DNA of 25,738 nt from contig WELB01000045.1 of NCBI GenBank assembly GCA_009602725.1, forward strand, positions 120,861-146,598. The letters are read 5' to 3'. The notes below the pieces were generated by a model, which saw only the letters and a program-made list of their open reading frames with translations, ran no database searches and was not told where the DNA came from. Origin of the DNA: Spirogloea muscicola. Its lineage: Eukaryota > Streptophyta > Zygnematophyceae > Spirogloeales > Spirogloeaceae. The translations under genes and the position numbers were made by a program. Positions 1 through 12,376 of the stretch are shown here, one piece after another. The first letter of the stretch is position 1; every line of letters begins with the position of its first letter.

Positions 1-180
1 CTGCTAAGCAGCCGCAGATCAGAGATGCTGGGCTCCTGGAAGTGGGTCCCCTGGCCAGAGCCAGAGGCAGCAGCGAGGGCTCTGCCGGCACGAAGGTGCA
101 GCGCCCGGGCCATGGACCTCTGCAGCGAGACGGCCAGGCGCATTCGATACACTTGCGCCAGCGACCCGGCTGCAGGGAAG
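1..180. repeat. Dispersed repeat family B, copy 1 (GC-rich)
   Basis: This stretch resembles 21915-22085. The shared core is GAGACGGCCAGGCGCAT at 128-144 and at about 22038-22054, followed in both by a variant of ACTTGCGCCAGCGACCCGGC. Read on the minus strand, both copies give near-identical peptides (AGSLAQVYRMRLAVSL, then LRAGRALAAASG, ending SDLxLL), so the repeat looks derived from coding sequence. Copy 2 carries a frameshift relative to copy 1. The copy is cut by the window edge. Its host gene is not identified. Confidence 0.55.
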
Positions 181-515
181 TCAACCGAACCCCCACCCCG
201 CAGCGCCCTTCCTTTTTCCCGCTGGAGCTGCCGTTCGGCCAAAGCGGCTTGACGGTGGCAAGCTCGAGTTGGCCGGCCAAGCTGGAAGAGAAGCAAGCTT
301 GTGCTTTCCAGACGGTGTGCGACGGCTGTGGAAAGCGGCGACCGGGGCTTCTCCACAACGGCGGTAAGATCCCTCTCGGTGCGCAGCCGTGCTGGCGGCG
401 GACAGTGGCTTATTTAGTGATGGGGCCTGACAACGGCCCCCACTGCGGCTCCCCGTCTCCCACCACCTCGACACCTTCTCCCCGACCGCCGTGCCGTGCG
501 GCGCACACGAGCGCC

Positions 516-1552
516 ATGGAGGCCTATCTGCGGCACCTCCGCACCCTCCGCGCGCAGATGAACGGCGCGCCCCGTGTCCCTCGCTCGTCTCAGGGGCAGT
601 CGTCTCGCCGCCTCTGCCTGCACCTAGCTCCTCGCCTCCTGCCTGCAGCCCTGCTTGCTTAAAATCGTCCGCCCCCCCTGCCAGCTCATTCACGAGGAAG
701 TGACGCGTTGTTGGCTCCTCTTTGAGCATTTGCAGAACACGAAGACAAGGCTGCTGCCATTAATTCTGAGAGACACGAGCAGCAGACTGCTATCAGCACA
801 CTGGAGAAGGACATTGCACAAGGTGCTGTAATAGCCAAGACCTGCATATCTGCCAGCTTTCTGATCAATGGTACTTCATGAAGCTGCCTGCTGTGCTCCA
901 TCAACACTGCAGCCACAAGCAACAGTGGTTACACAAGAAGGTCTCGATAAATGAGGCTGATCTGCTTGTCAAGTTGGCATGCATGTCACCTGAAGTTGCA
1001 ACAAACTCGAAGTTATTGGACGACCGCATGAACACCGTGACGCAGGAGATCAGGCAGCTGCAAAGTGAAGTGATAGCGTGCCACAAGGGCATCTCTATGT
1101 GTGAAGTAGACAGCGAGTCACTTGCGCAGGTGCTGCCACATGTCCAATGTACCGTGGGTGAAAGTAGCATCATGAAGATAATCACAAGGATGAGCCTAAC
1201 ATCAGATGGATCATAGCGTGCAGGCTCTCGACCTGTTGACCAAAGAAACTGCTGAGCAGCAAGGCAGCATAGCTGATAAGAGGTACCAACAAGTGTTTGT
1301 CAGAGTGTTGTGATGTTGTATGCAGAAGCAGAGCAGAGAGTGTAACCACCAGACACAGATCAGCACTCTGATGTGAAACTGACAGATCACAATGATCAAG
1401 CTTGCACTTGTTCCACACGCCTTTCCCTGACGATGAAATAGGGCACACTTTGCAGGCTTTTCTACAAGCAAGTTGAGGAAGAGATGCGAGAGCAGCTGAA
1501 CAAGTACAAGACTCACACCTATCGCGGCACAGAACAGCAGATGATTGCCTAA
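516..1552 (+). CDS. Small coiled-coil protein of unknown function
   Basis: Five exons can be proposed that stay in frame for about 150 residues: 516-573, 736-822, 996-1129, 1206-1282 and 1456-1552 (TAA). The protein starts MEAYLRHLRTLRAQMN. The second exon reads EHEDKAAAINSERHEQQTAI then STLEKDIAQ, and the last exon ends QLNKYKTHTYRGTEQQMIA. The whole is rich in E, Q, K and L in heptad-like order, as expected of a coiled coil. The start resembles an uncharacterised plant coiled-coil family that begins METYLRNLRSLRSQMND (remembered, not searched). The second, fourth and fifth exons have good splice sites. The donor of exon 1 (GTGTCC) and the acceptor of exon 3 (weak pyrimidine tract) are the least certain. 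The gene converges on the SCD1-like gene, with 141 bp between stop codons. No enzymatic motif is seen. Confidence 0.5.
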
Positions 1553-1693
1553 CAATGTCACTGAACTCTTGTTTGCTGGAACTTCAAGCATTTGACAGGA
1601 GGTAATGGTTGAAGTAATGCTGCCAACTATTAAAAAGGCCTAAAAACCATGACCTACATGGCTGATCAATGACTTCTCATTGAGATATGATTT

Positions 1694-4600
1694 TCAAGGG
1701 GGTTCCCAGAGCCTTAAGATGCCATTGCGTCCTCCACTGCAGAGCCTGCCTCTGTCTACATCCACAGCTACATGTCGACCCTGCCACAATCAAGCACAAC
1801 ACAAGTGAACGAAAAGCTGGTGTGTCCTGCATACGACTCTGCAATTCCATGTAGTGGAGCATATTGCAACATTTCCGTACGTGCAGACATCAGATTGTAT
1901 AGTACATCTTGGGATGATGACATGCAAACCAACCAAAGGGCTGGATTCGACCTTCAATTTTACGTCTGACGCAGCAACAAGAAACACGCATCAACTTGGA
2001 AGTAGCTTCTGAGTCTGCTTTAGATATGACATAAATATCGGGAGTACAAGGGTTGACCATCACCATACAGCAGAAAAACAACCTCACACGGAAGTTAATC
2101 GTTAATTGGCACTCACGACAGCAGCGGAGCGGTTGAGGGTGCGGTGCAGCTGCCAGTCACGCATGCTCCTCCGGCGATGGCCCCAGCCCTGGTTCCGCAT
2201 GGAGGCCGCATCAACTCCTGGGCCAGCGGCCTCTGGCTGGCGGTGGAGTGACATGGAGTTGTCCTGGGCCCCAATGCCCAGCCACCTATCTCCAGACCGG
2301 ACAGCGACGATGGGGCCCCCATGCAGACCAATGGTTGTCACACTCTGCAGCAAGCCTGAGAACACGGCGCACACATCACCTTGTCAGAGCACAGAGATGC
2401 CCCAGTAGTGACCACTGCTGACATTGTTCAATTCAACGGTGTCCATAACTCCAGCCGGTGGCAGGTGCCAGCAGCGGTCCACCACGGAGTTGGTCAGGCC
2501 AGCGGACGAGCAGCAGGCAGAGCGACAGGGTGCCTTCAGGGCTACCTTCAACACGCTCCCACAGGCGAACGGTACAGTCGGCGGAGCCCGTAACCACGCC
2601 CTGGCTGGAGATGCAGTAGTCGACACAGGTGATAGGCCCCCCGTGGCACGTCAAGACCGCCTCGCACTGTCCGCCGCTGAGCTCCCACACTCGTGCCGTC
2701 CAGTCGTCTGACCCCGTGACAATGTTGTCCCCGTGCATCCGGATGGCTCTACACAGGCAATCGCTTTAAGTCAAAAAGCAATCTGACAAAGAAAATGCGT
2801 TGAAAGCCAAAGCCCCCTGTGTGAAGAGGGGCTTGGCGCAGAGGGGCGTGGGCAAGGCCATTGGCTTGATTCAATGGGATGCCAACATCCTGAAACGAAT
2901 CTTGTGACTAGAGATCACAACCCATGCTACAGAAGAGCAGCCTCTGACAGTACTCCCAACTATGCATCAAGTCAAAGGACACATCTGAGCTCCTTGACAA
3001 CCTGACTTGCATCCTGGCCAGCGTGACATAAGTGGGAGCACCTGATCCAATTTGTGTGCCCAACGAGCTTGTATCGCTGCTTGCCTTCTCGGATGTCCCA
3101 CAGATTCAGTGTCCTGCACAACACACATGGCATCCCAAATTATGAGGCAAGTTGGAACGTCATCCTGAAGCAGTACCTCCCCTCAGCTTTGCACAGAAGA
3201 CCTGACAGAATCTGAAAGACCAGCTGCATTCCTGCTCCAGCCTGCTCCAAAGCACATAGTGATGACCAGCAGCTATCTGAGCAGGCTTGTAGGCTAACAC
3301 AAATGTCAGGGACATGGGTGAAGGCTATAGTCAGTTCAATACCCGTCTGTTCCCCCAAAGGCCAGCATGCCGGCATGGTCCACATAGTCAAAGCACAGGA
3401 CGGGGCACGCGGCCCTGGCCACAGTGGCCACACACTGGTCCGACCGCACATCCCACATCTTCACCATCCCATCCCAACCTGCCGTCAATACGCGCTGCCC
3501 TGGGAGCAGCCGCACGCAGCCCACCTGCGCACGGCAGAGCTCGGGGGCCTCTGAGTCCATGACCTTCTCCTGTTTATCAGCTCATTTTTTGACATGTGAC
3601 ACATTCCCAGCTCCGTTTCTGATCTACCTCCCGAGAAGGAGGCTGGTCAATGCTTCAGGCTTGTCAAATGCATTGTCCTCACCGAGCCTTCGTGGCCACG
3701 GAGCTCGACTGCAAGCTGTGCCGTAATTTTGTCCCAAACAAGCACCCTGTGGTCGTCAGAGCCGGTAACAATACGGCCCCTGTCACTTGAGATGCACCGC
3801 ACGGCTGCTTGGTGGCCCTCCAACGTTGCACGGAGCTCGGACCCCCGAGAATCGGGATGCCACAGCTTCACCTGAAAACACATGGCAGCCATTTGGTGCT
3901 TCAAGATATAATCAGCGCATAATCGATCATCCTTAGCACTACCCATGAGTCAATCCAAGCTGCTGCTTCGTTCTATCAGAGGGCACGCATGACTCAGAGG
4001 AAGCATTGCAGAAGCTAGCAAACCCCTGCATGAGGGGACGTGCATACAGAGAGAGGCTCACCGTGGTATCTGCTGAGCCGCTCACAAGATAGCCCACGTC
4101 GTCGGTCTGGCTGACCAGATCTCCAAGCTCAGCTCTGGTGCCAGCATGCAGGGCAGTCACGGCATCCTTGTGGCCCCGGAGAAGCCGCACCCCGCTTGGG
4201 CCCCTCCTCACTCCGCCGGGTCCACTTCTCACATCAACCTTCGGGCTTGGTAACCCCCCTGCTGGACCAGCGGGGGAGCCCTTTGTCTTGTCTTGGAGGT
4301 CTGGCGATGACCCACAGAAGTGACAGACTGTCAGAATCTTGCAAAGGTACCGCCTGTTGAGGCATAGCCGGGCCACATAACAGCACGTAAGGAAACAGGA
4401 TGTCAGATACTCAAGCGTAGGCTTTGGGTTAGTGATGTGAAGCAGTGCTTGTAGAGGATGGCGGAGGGTGTGTTCTCAACAGCTCACCATAGTTACTGTC
4501 GAGGAGCACTGGCTTCCGCCGCTCGCCTCTCGGCGAGACCCCGTTCACTTGCCCCTCCCGCTCATTCATCTTGCTGAACAGGCTCCACCCCTTGCGGCCG

Positions 4601-7600
4601 TCGCTGCCAACACCGTCGTCCAGGCCTCCGTGCATCCTGACCACACCCCCAAGCGAGTCCTGGCCCTCGAGTAGCCGCGGGGACATGCCAGGCACCGCTG
4701 CCGAGGGATGGCCCCAGTAGGCATGTGACACTTGCCGGACCCTTGCAAGCACTCCCCGCAGCTTCAGCTGCAGCATTAGCAAGCAGATGTCCGTGTCAGT
4801 GCGGCCTGCTCTGGACCAATTGACGAGCTTGTGCCAGGCTGAAAGGGTTTAGGTTCAGGGCTTAAGGATTAAGGGGTTGGGTTTTAGAGAAACGTAAACT
4901 CAGCAGCATTACCATGTGCGTATAACCGAGGCCGTTCTTTGAGGCTAATGACTCGAGGATGGCCCAGGCCTCCTGCTCCAGCAGGCCCAGCTCAGCCTGT
5001 CATAGGACATCCTCTCAGAAGCATATGTTAAGAACAAATCCATCACCAGTAGAAGGATGTTAGATGCTCTGCAGAGGGTCAAGGAGCGGTAACAACTTCT
5101 GAAGTCAGCTCTTACCATGTGGCAGGCGACAAGCATGAGCTGCTCAAGAACCATGACTGCATGATTGCCCTCTCTGCACAACAATAAAAGCTTTTGAATA
5201 ATGAGCATCTGACTGATAACCAACTTTTGTCCAACAAGCAACTTCTCTCCACTGTAAGCTTAAAAGCTGGCAGATGAACTTAATATTTGATTTCTGCTTC
5301 TCCTAAGCTTCTTTACGTTGTGCCCTCCTCCCGAGCCTATCAACATCTTTGAGGACTGAGAGGCTGCAGACGTACTGCATGACCACATGCTCCAGCAGCA
5401 GGTCGAAATACTCAGACCAGTATCTGCAAACGCATATTAAGATGAGTTGCCTGACGGATCTTGGGCTGACATGACAATTGAATTTCAGTCTTGGCTGTCA
5501 TCGAGCACATTTACAGGGTTGCTCAGGGCCTCATCCTGTGCTACCAACCACGTATGATAAGGCTGCTGCATTGGTAACAAATTACGTATGGTGAATCTGG
5601 GCAGCAAGAGATTGACCGCAGGCATTGAAAGAGCAGTCAGCCTGCTCACTCAGGGTCATCCCAAGTCGGCAGCGAGCAGAGGTGGCGTGCCATGTAGTCC
5701 TTGACATTGCCAAGATCTCTCCTGAAAATCCTGGACGAGATCTCCATCACAGCCTGAGCAGTGGAGGCATCCCCTCTTTCCGCGGCACTGCTGAGCGTCA
5801 GGATGAGCTGGTAGAGGCAAGATGCACTCTTTGTCAACATCAGGTCAGCCTTCAGCTTATCTGGTCGCCAGCAATACGAAAGCTTTTGGAGATTGCATTT
5901 AACATTCAACAGGATTAGCTGGGTGCTATCTTTGCTGGCAGTTACTGAAGAGGGGCAACAAGGCTACTGGCAATACCAGCTCCTTCACAGCTGCAAAGTG
6001 CTCAGTTGAGAGCTGGCAGTCCCAACCCTGATTCACCAAGAAGCTGCCAGGTGAGTATGGGTTCTGCTGCTGACACAGTTCGCCGGCTGCTGACAAATGG
6101 CTCAAACAAGATTTTGACAGCCATATACATTGTATGCTAAACTGGTGTCACTGATGACAATCTCGCAATCTTGCACAAGAAGGTACAAAGTACCTCATTG
6201 TGCAGCTTCTAGCAAAGCACTGACAACGCTCACATGTTTCATGTGCTCGATGATGCACTCGACAAAACCAACCGCTGTCATGCCCTCCGCATCCGAATCA
6301 ATGAGAGCTGCACAACGATCAATTATAAAGGGAGGATTACTGGAGGTTAACAACCAATGTGACATATGGAGCATATTTTCACCCTAAACCCAACTCCATC
6401 AAGTATGCAGTAGGCGTACAGATGAACATTGAAGTGTGTGAAGGATCTGAACACCTGAAATTGTTCCATACTGTGGTGAAGATAAAGGATCCTCCTCAGC
6501 CGGATCCAGCTCCAGCAGTCTCCGCCACAACCCCTGACCAGTATTGGGAGCATGGAGCAAGGGTTTCCAAACTATTAATACTGATGAAGTCTTACAGGCT
6601 GACAGGTCAGGCTGCTGTGCACACATGAATCTGCATGAATCTGCATTCTTGCTGATCAGTATAATTGCTGATCCAGCAATGGTATCAACAAGGAGAACTG
6701 ACGTGCTGGCCCCCTCACACAAGCCTTCAAAGAGGCTAGCATGGGGAAGCAGTTGCACCTGAAGCTTGACTTTGATGTCAAGCACCATCTGGTTTGTTTC
6801 AGCATGCTGCACAGAATGAAGCAGACATAGAGTTAAAGGCCCCATCATGGCAAGAAAGCTGTACTGCTTAACTTATGTTCACTACAATGGTGATCAGCTA
6901 ACGAGGTACACCTCCTTAGCATGGTGTTCACATAGGTGGCAACATTAACAACGGTTCCTTCCAGTGTAATTTCAACCTTTGCTTGTCCTTGACCATGATG
7001 TGGGCTTTTGATCATCAATGCAAGTCTTCTTGCACGATCCTCCACAGAAGCCAGTTTCCCCTCAGCACAAACAACAACTCTTCAGAAGACTGATAACAAG
7101 CCTAGTAAACAGGTAAACGTACCCCGCGCTGGATGTCAATCTTGCGAGGTTCCTTGGGGATGGCCTTTACTTCATCGTCCACAGGTGGCCTGGAAGGTCA
7201 ACAAGGCAGCACAGTGTTTACAGCTCCCACAGCCGCAAGGCTCGCTGAGCCTAGCCTGGACCTCATTTCTTATCTAGAATGCGATTAGTACCCCAGACAT
7301 GTAACGGAAGGCGACACTGCGTTGATTTGTCAAATGCGAAGAAGGCTGAAGGTCAGTAGACGCACTGGTGAGGGGGCATGTCAGCGGGACGCTCTCTGTC
7401 CTCAACTGCTCTGGCCAGCATATCCTTACGCGCCTGCTCCTGCTCAGCAGACCTCTCCAAGGCCGGGAATGCAGTGTAGGTGTATCTCATGCCGCGCTTG
7501 CCTGCATTTGAAGGTCTTTTCAGATAACCTTGACCCCAATCAATTGGCCAACAGGAGGCTCAGAAGAGCCGTACTGTACAATCTCTAATGTCCTTAATCA

Positions 7601-10600
7601 TACTCATCCTATGGTCAGAATGCCTGCCTTAATCTCGAAAAACGTCAATCAGCTAATACGACCTGACAAGCGCAATCAGAAAAGATAACGGTCATGGACA
7701 GCCAGAGACCTGCCATCTGATCTGTAGTTGAGGGCAAAGGCTCAAGGACAGCCAGGATGTCAGATCCACCAGCAGGCGGCTGCGCAAGGTAGGAGTAGTC
7801 CTTCTCCTGTTGCTGCGCATCAATGACTGCATCCACCAGGTTCGCACCCTCCTTCGCTGACCCCAAACCACTTTCGAGGAAGTGTATGAATCCTTGACTA
7901 CGGATGAATTGAGCCACCTGTTTGTGCATGAGCCAAGATGCTGTTTAGACTCAGCGAAGGTCCACTATCTGAGCTTGATCGACAAAGCCTGCTCCAAAGT
8001 CTATGTCTACTTCGGCAATAGAGCCAAACTTATGTGGACTCATGAATATTGGACGTATGAATATTAGACGGTCACAAGCTGTTGCACACCAAGGGGTCGA
8101 CTGGTTGATTGGTCATCCTGGAGCGCTTTCTCAAAAAGGCATCGGTGTTGAAGATGTTTGCTCCGCTTTGAGTCGGGTCCTGTGAGCCAAACGTTATGCA
8201 GAGCGTCTCAAGCTGGTCAAGGCAAGAGACACCCAGGAACATGTCTCTAGAGGTCTGCCCTGTATATCAAATAGGGTGTAGGAAGTGAACAGCTGACAGG
8301 TCACATTATGAGCTTTTGTCTCCAAACAGCAACATGCATAATTCTTATCATCGAGTCCTATACTCGGTTGACATGTTGCGTAGACAAGTCTGCATGGTTA
8401 ATAGCACCAAACTCAAAAGAGGGACTTTACCAGAAGGGCTCATCTTCAGAAGCAAAAGTTTTGAGATAGAAGCTCACCACAAAGTCGCGATAACCATTCA
8501 TGAGAGAGGCAAAGAGCTCCAGGAAGATGAGCCTGGTTCCAGCAAGCAGGGGCTTTAGATATACAATGTGACCATTCTATGTGATATCTCCTGCTACTTA
8601 ACCCCTGAACAACAGGTCAACGAGTATAGATGCTATAGTTCTCACACGGCAGTGCATTCAACTTACATATGAGCATAGCAGCTTGTGACAAGGATGGGTT
8701 CAACTGCCTACCTGAGCTTGTTGTCATGCTGTTTGCCCCATGGTTTGGCCAGCTGAATAGCTTCGCGGTCGTATCGAGGCTTGACCAACTTCTTGGATTG
8801 GTCAAGGGTGACCAGCGATGGGTGGACGAGGGTGTGCATAGCAGATCGCAGGTTGCTCAGCTCCGGCTCCGGCAATGGGGGGGTGTCATCAGCTATGTAC
8901 ATGAGGTTGAAGTCAAGGTCCACTACAGTAACCTGATACATAGGAACGAGACTTAGCAAGTAGCACAACGATCAAGTCATGCATCTCTGATTCCAAGCTG
9001 GATGACCAACTATGTGATAAAACATAACTGATGACATTACAACTGCATATAGTCCGCCTCTCGCTTGGCAAGTTCTTAGCACCTCGTGAACCCCAAAATG
9101 GAAGTGGACTCACCCCATCAAGGCTAAGATTGGAGATGTCAAGACTGGAGTGAAGACCAAAGAAGTACAGTGTGGGGGCGTCGATAAAATCCACGCCTAC
9201 ATAAGGTAAGACAGGGATGTACACACCCTGCGCCCATTGTGAGAATGGAACTGTGCTGCATCATCAATGATGGTAACTCCACAAGATCCAACACTGGTTG
9301 CTTGTGAGCAGCTGGTTTGCAGGTTCCTTCTAGAGTATTTCAAGAGCAGCTGGTCATGCCCTGACTTCGAGTACACAAATATTCGGAAAAGCTCAGATAG
9401 CACCAGCCGCTTAAGCACCGCGTATGCAGCTTGTTACCTGCCACTTTATTGGATAAAGTAGATGAAGTATTGCCTCGGCAACTAGAGTCAACAATGAGTA
9501 CCTACACAAGCCCCATATAAATTCGGCATTAGCAGTGGTTTTAGCAGTGGCATTACTTGGGACGGTGCTAAGAACCTTGTACTTCAGATATTGGACCCTA
9601 ATTTCTGGGGCCAGAGGGTTAGATGTTGTCATGATGTTCAGCATCTTGATGAGTAAAGGGATGTTGACAACAATTGGGCTGCAGAGGACTGACTGCAAGG
9701 GCTGAACTCTCACTTTGAGGCCCGAAGAAGTGTCCGCTTCTCTAAGAGGAGAACAGTGAAGAGTCGAATGACATTATTCACGTCCAGGCATTGGATCAGA
9801 GGCTGAAAAGATATCTGCAGTCAAGAACGAGACTCCTGTCAACAGAATAGCTTCCTAGCCAAAGTGCTCGCAACCAATAGCAGCTGCCTCAAGGGAGGCA
9901 ACAGCCTTCACTTGTCCAGACCCAGCTAAGCCTCAGCCTGAACCTGCAGGCCTATCTTCTCGCTTCAATTTAGAGAGAAACTTACATCAGCGTATGGCAA
10001 GCCAGCTTCTGCGGGAGACTGCACATGTAGCAGGCAGTTGTCAATCGTGAAGAGGACTTGACTTCTGCCGGGGTGTGGCAGAGGCACACAGTCCACAAGG
10101 TGGGTTATCGTGTCCCATATTGGCTTGCTGCAGGCCACTCAAGGGCGCGTTTCAGTAAGCAGAAACTGTCCAAGTGGAGACGAGAGGATTGTTGGTCTTC
10201 AATCTCACTGTCCACACCGTCCTTGAAATACATGATCATACTTCATCACCTGCTTCCTGCAGCTGTGAAGCAGAGGCGATGAATCTCCTCCAGGGTCTCA
10301 CGGAACACCTGGAAGAACGGCCAGCGGGATAGTATGCAGATGCACTTGTCTGCATACATGCCCTGGGGAATGAGGTAGGCTTCCGCTATGTCCGCGTCTA
10401 CAGGGTCTCGGAATGCGACGCAGCTGACGTACAATTTGGACCCGTCGCCGTCTGGAGAAACCCGCCAACAGAAGAGCTCATGAGGCCCAACTAGGCAGAG
10501 GATTTATGGTTACGAGCTCTCAGAAAAGCAATGTAGCCAGTCACATGCAGTCTAATCAGAACTTTTGCCTGAGCCCTTGATTCCTGAACCTTAATGACCA

Positions 10601-11384
10601 AGATGAGCTTGCAGATGCACGCAATGAGCATGCCTCAGGCCCAAGTTGCCGAGTGCCAGCGGTGATAGTGTGACCAACCAGTCAAGACGATGGGATAGCT
10701 GCGGGCGAGCGTGAGGGAGTCACTTGCGCTCGGCCCCTGTGTGTGGAACTCCAGCCCTCCTGGCAGAACACACTGCCAAAGAGAGGCGCAACCAAGCCAA
10801 GCCACTTACTGGTGCATCTCAAGTGATAAGAGATCAGCTGGGTGATGACCAGCCTGCATGCACTTGGGCAGCGCTACACACCACTTTTACTAATGGGCAC
10901 CATCAGCAGCCCACACTTCAACTGCTCAAATTCAGTCAGTCAAATGACTACGTATCCTAAAAGCAGAGCAAAGCACGCATAAACCTCGGCCCACAGTGAT
11001 GCACTTTGGCGCCTGCACTTAAAACAATGATAGTGGCGATTTTCGTCCCCTTGGCAGCCGCTTGACGCCTGACCAGTCACTCTGATCTCGCAGGTCTCAG
11101 GTTGCATTGCTGCGTGACGTCGTCCCCGCGTCTGCCGTCGGCAATGCGGCTCACTGACGACCTGCATCCGACGAGTTCCACGAAGCGGAGGCCACCAGAG
11201 TGGTGCGCACCCTGGCGAGCTCGGGCGGCGGGGCGGCGCCGTCGGGGCTGGCGGCCGGGTACTGGTCCAGCAGCGCCGCCTGGTACGCGTTGTGGAGGCC
11301 GCGGAGCCCGCGCTCCTCCTGCAGCGTCTTCACGTCCGGCCCGAGGCCGCACACCATGAAGTAGTCGATCAGACGGCCCGCCAT
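1694..11384 (-). CDS. SCD1: SCD1-like DENN domain and WD40 repeat protein, 30 exons
   Basis: Plant SCD1 (stomatal cytokinesis defective 1) acts in clathrin-linked and exocytic membrane traffic and in cytokinesis; DENN domains are typically Rab exchange factors. Exons in order: 11211-11384, 10679-10772, 10250-10451, 9986-10127, 9714-9814, 9438-9501, 9114-9227, 8712-8932, 8478-8532, 8090-8179, 7710-7917, 7366-7501, 7123-7189, 6977-7060, 6759-6806, 6455-6533, 6234-6307, 5977-6027, 5650-5807, 5376-5423, 5116-5173, 4913-4996, 4488-4767, 4062-4300, 3683-3871, 3343-3524, 3042-3113, 2546-2748, 2117-2355, 1694-1780. All junctions are GT-AG, phases agree, and the CDS sums to 3843 nt (1280 residues; the Arabidopsis protein is about 1190). 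The start reads MAGRLIDYFMVCGLGPD. DENN spans roughly residues 80-400 (YVSCVAFRDPV, YSLLTLVAEAILHLLYP, GVDFIDAPTLYFFGLHS). Helical middle pieces include VLDIKVKLQGLWRRLL. Eight WD40 blades fill about 915-1280 (for example VTGSDDWTARVWE), ending GGRNGILRLWEPP. Confidence 0.93.
4844..4889. repeat. Telomere-like degenerate TTTAGGG tract in an SCD1 intron
   Basis: The intron between the SCD1 exons at 4913-4996 and 4488-4767 contains GGGTTTAGG followed by further TTAGGG-like units (AGGGCTTAAGGATTAAGGGG, then GGGTTTTAG). Units are imperfect and irregularly spaced. This is one of five such tracts in the window, all non-coding. Confidence 0.5.
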
Positions 11385-11987
11385 GGCCGCGCCGCCGACG
11401 GTCGCCGCGCGGGCGCGCTCACCGCGGCGCGCGCCGGNCCCGGCGGGCCCGGCGGCGGGGCGGCCGGCCGGCCCCGGCGCTCGGCGCCATGGCGGTCAAG
11501 GTGTGGGTGGTGTGCTGGGACGGCCCGTGGGGGAGAGCCGCCATAGAGTTTCGCCGGGGTGCCCAGAGCTGCCACCCTGGCTAATGTGACATTGGCCGCT
11601 ATCTTTGTCAAGACAACGTCGCTTTACCACATGCTACCTGACGTTAGACTTGCAGCGTTGCTGGCAATCAACTGTCGATGGTCTGCATGCAGATGACTTG
11701 CAGGCGGAAATCTGGTGGAGATAGAGCCAAGGAAGAAGAATCAGCTGGCTACTCAGTCCCTGCAAGCTCTCGAGCATGGTGCCCATTTGGAGCACGAGCC
11801 AAACTTGATGGGGCCCCCTCCTTCCGGCAGGGGTTAACTCCTACTGCAGTCCAATTGTCACTTCCTTATGGGCTGCCACTAGCTGCCCAGTACCCAAGAT
11901 GGATCAGCTGCATTGGAGCACGAAAAGGACAGCGTGCACTGCTTAAGAGAGGGCCAGGGCTTCAATATGCAAAAGCAAGGGACATCT
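11385..11987. other. Upstream region of SCD1 with unresolved base; no gene recognised
   Basis: The first ~130 bp upstream of the SCD1 start are extremely GC-rich (GGCGCG/GCCGGC runs) and include an N at 11438, so the 5' leader sequence is not fully reliable. From about 11590 the composition drops to ordinary intergenic levels. The forward open frame 11678-12136 runs straight into the inverted repeat that follows and has no recognisable domain. No TATA box or convincing RNA gene was seen. Confidence 0.4.
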
Positions 11988-12253
11988 ACTGCCGGCATGC
12001 CCATCTCAGCTGGAAGATACCTTCATGTCGAGCATATCCCAGACTTGCAACATTCTCCAGTAGGGTATGGAGGCGAGGAACTATGCAGCCAGAAGTGTCA
12101 AATGCGGCTGGTAGGAGGTGGTCACTGCGGGGGTAGTCAGAGTAGTGTAGGAGCTTTCTCTGCTCTGCACCTCCCACTGGAGAATATTGCAAGTTTGGGA
12201 TATGCTCGAGCTCAGATGAGGATATGCTTCCAGCTCAGATGGGCATGCCAGCA
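11988..12253. repeat. Imperfect inverted repeat, arms about 75 bp
   Basis: The left arm 11988-12063 matches the reverse complement of the right arm 12176-12253. Shared blocks in order are GGCATGCCCATCT, AGCTGGAAG, CGAGCATATCCCA and ACTTGCAA, then ATTCTCCAGT. The arms differ by a few substitutions and one ~6-bp length change; the loop is about 112 bp. Neither arm carries a recognisable gene. It lies 120 bp from the left end of the terminal-inverted-repeat element at 12377 and may be an older, related insertion. Confidence 0.75.
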
Positions 12254-12376
12254 GCCTACTTGTCATTCTTGCGACGTCGAGTGTCAGCTTGTCTGCAGCG
12301 AGCTCAGGCTCATGCGTTGCATCAAAATGCTGGTCGAGCCTTAGCTGGTAGTTCAAGAGCTTGTCAATTGCCGTCC

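Noticed and set aside
1-180. AGSLAQVYRMRL as an ABC1-kinase (KxGQ-region) motif
   Set aside because: The likeness is a few residues of an ASIAQVYRA-type motif. No other kinase motif is near, and the sequence is a dispersed repeat.
181-729. 182-residue minus-strand open frame in GC-rich DNA
   Set aside because: It is antisense to the leader and first exon of the coiled-coil gene, Arg/Gly/Ala-rich without domains, and typical of long chance frames in GC-rich sequence.
878-1216. 112-residue forward frame taken as a complete gene
   Set aside because: Only its central part (about 996-1129) looks coiled-coil and fits exon phases; the beginning and end read into probable introns. It is treated as part of the multi-exon gene 516-1552.
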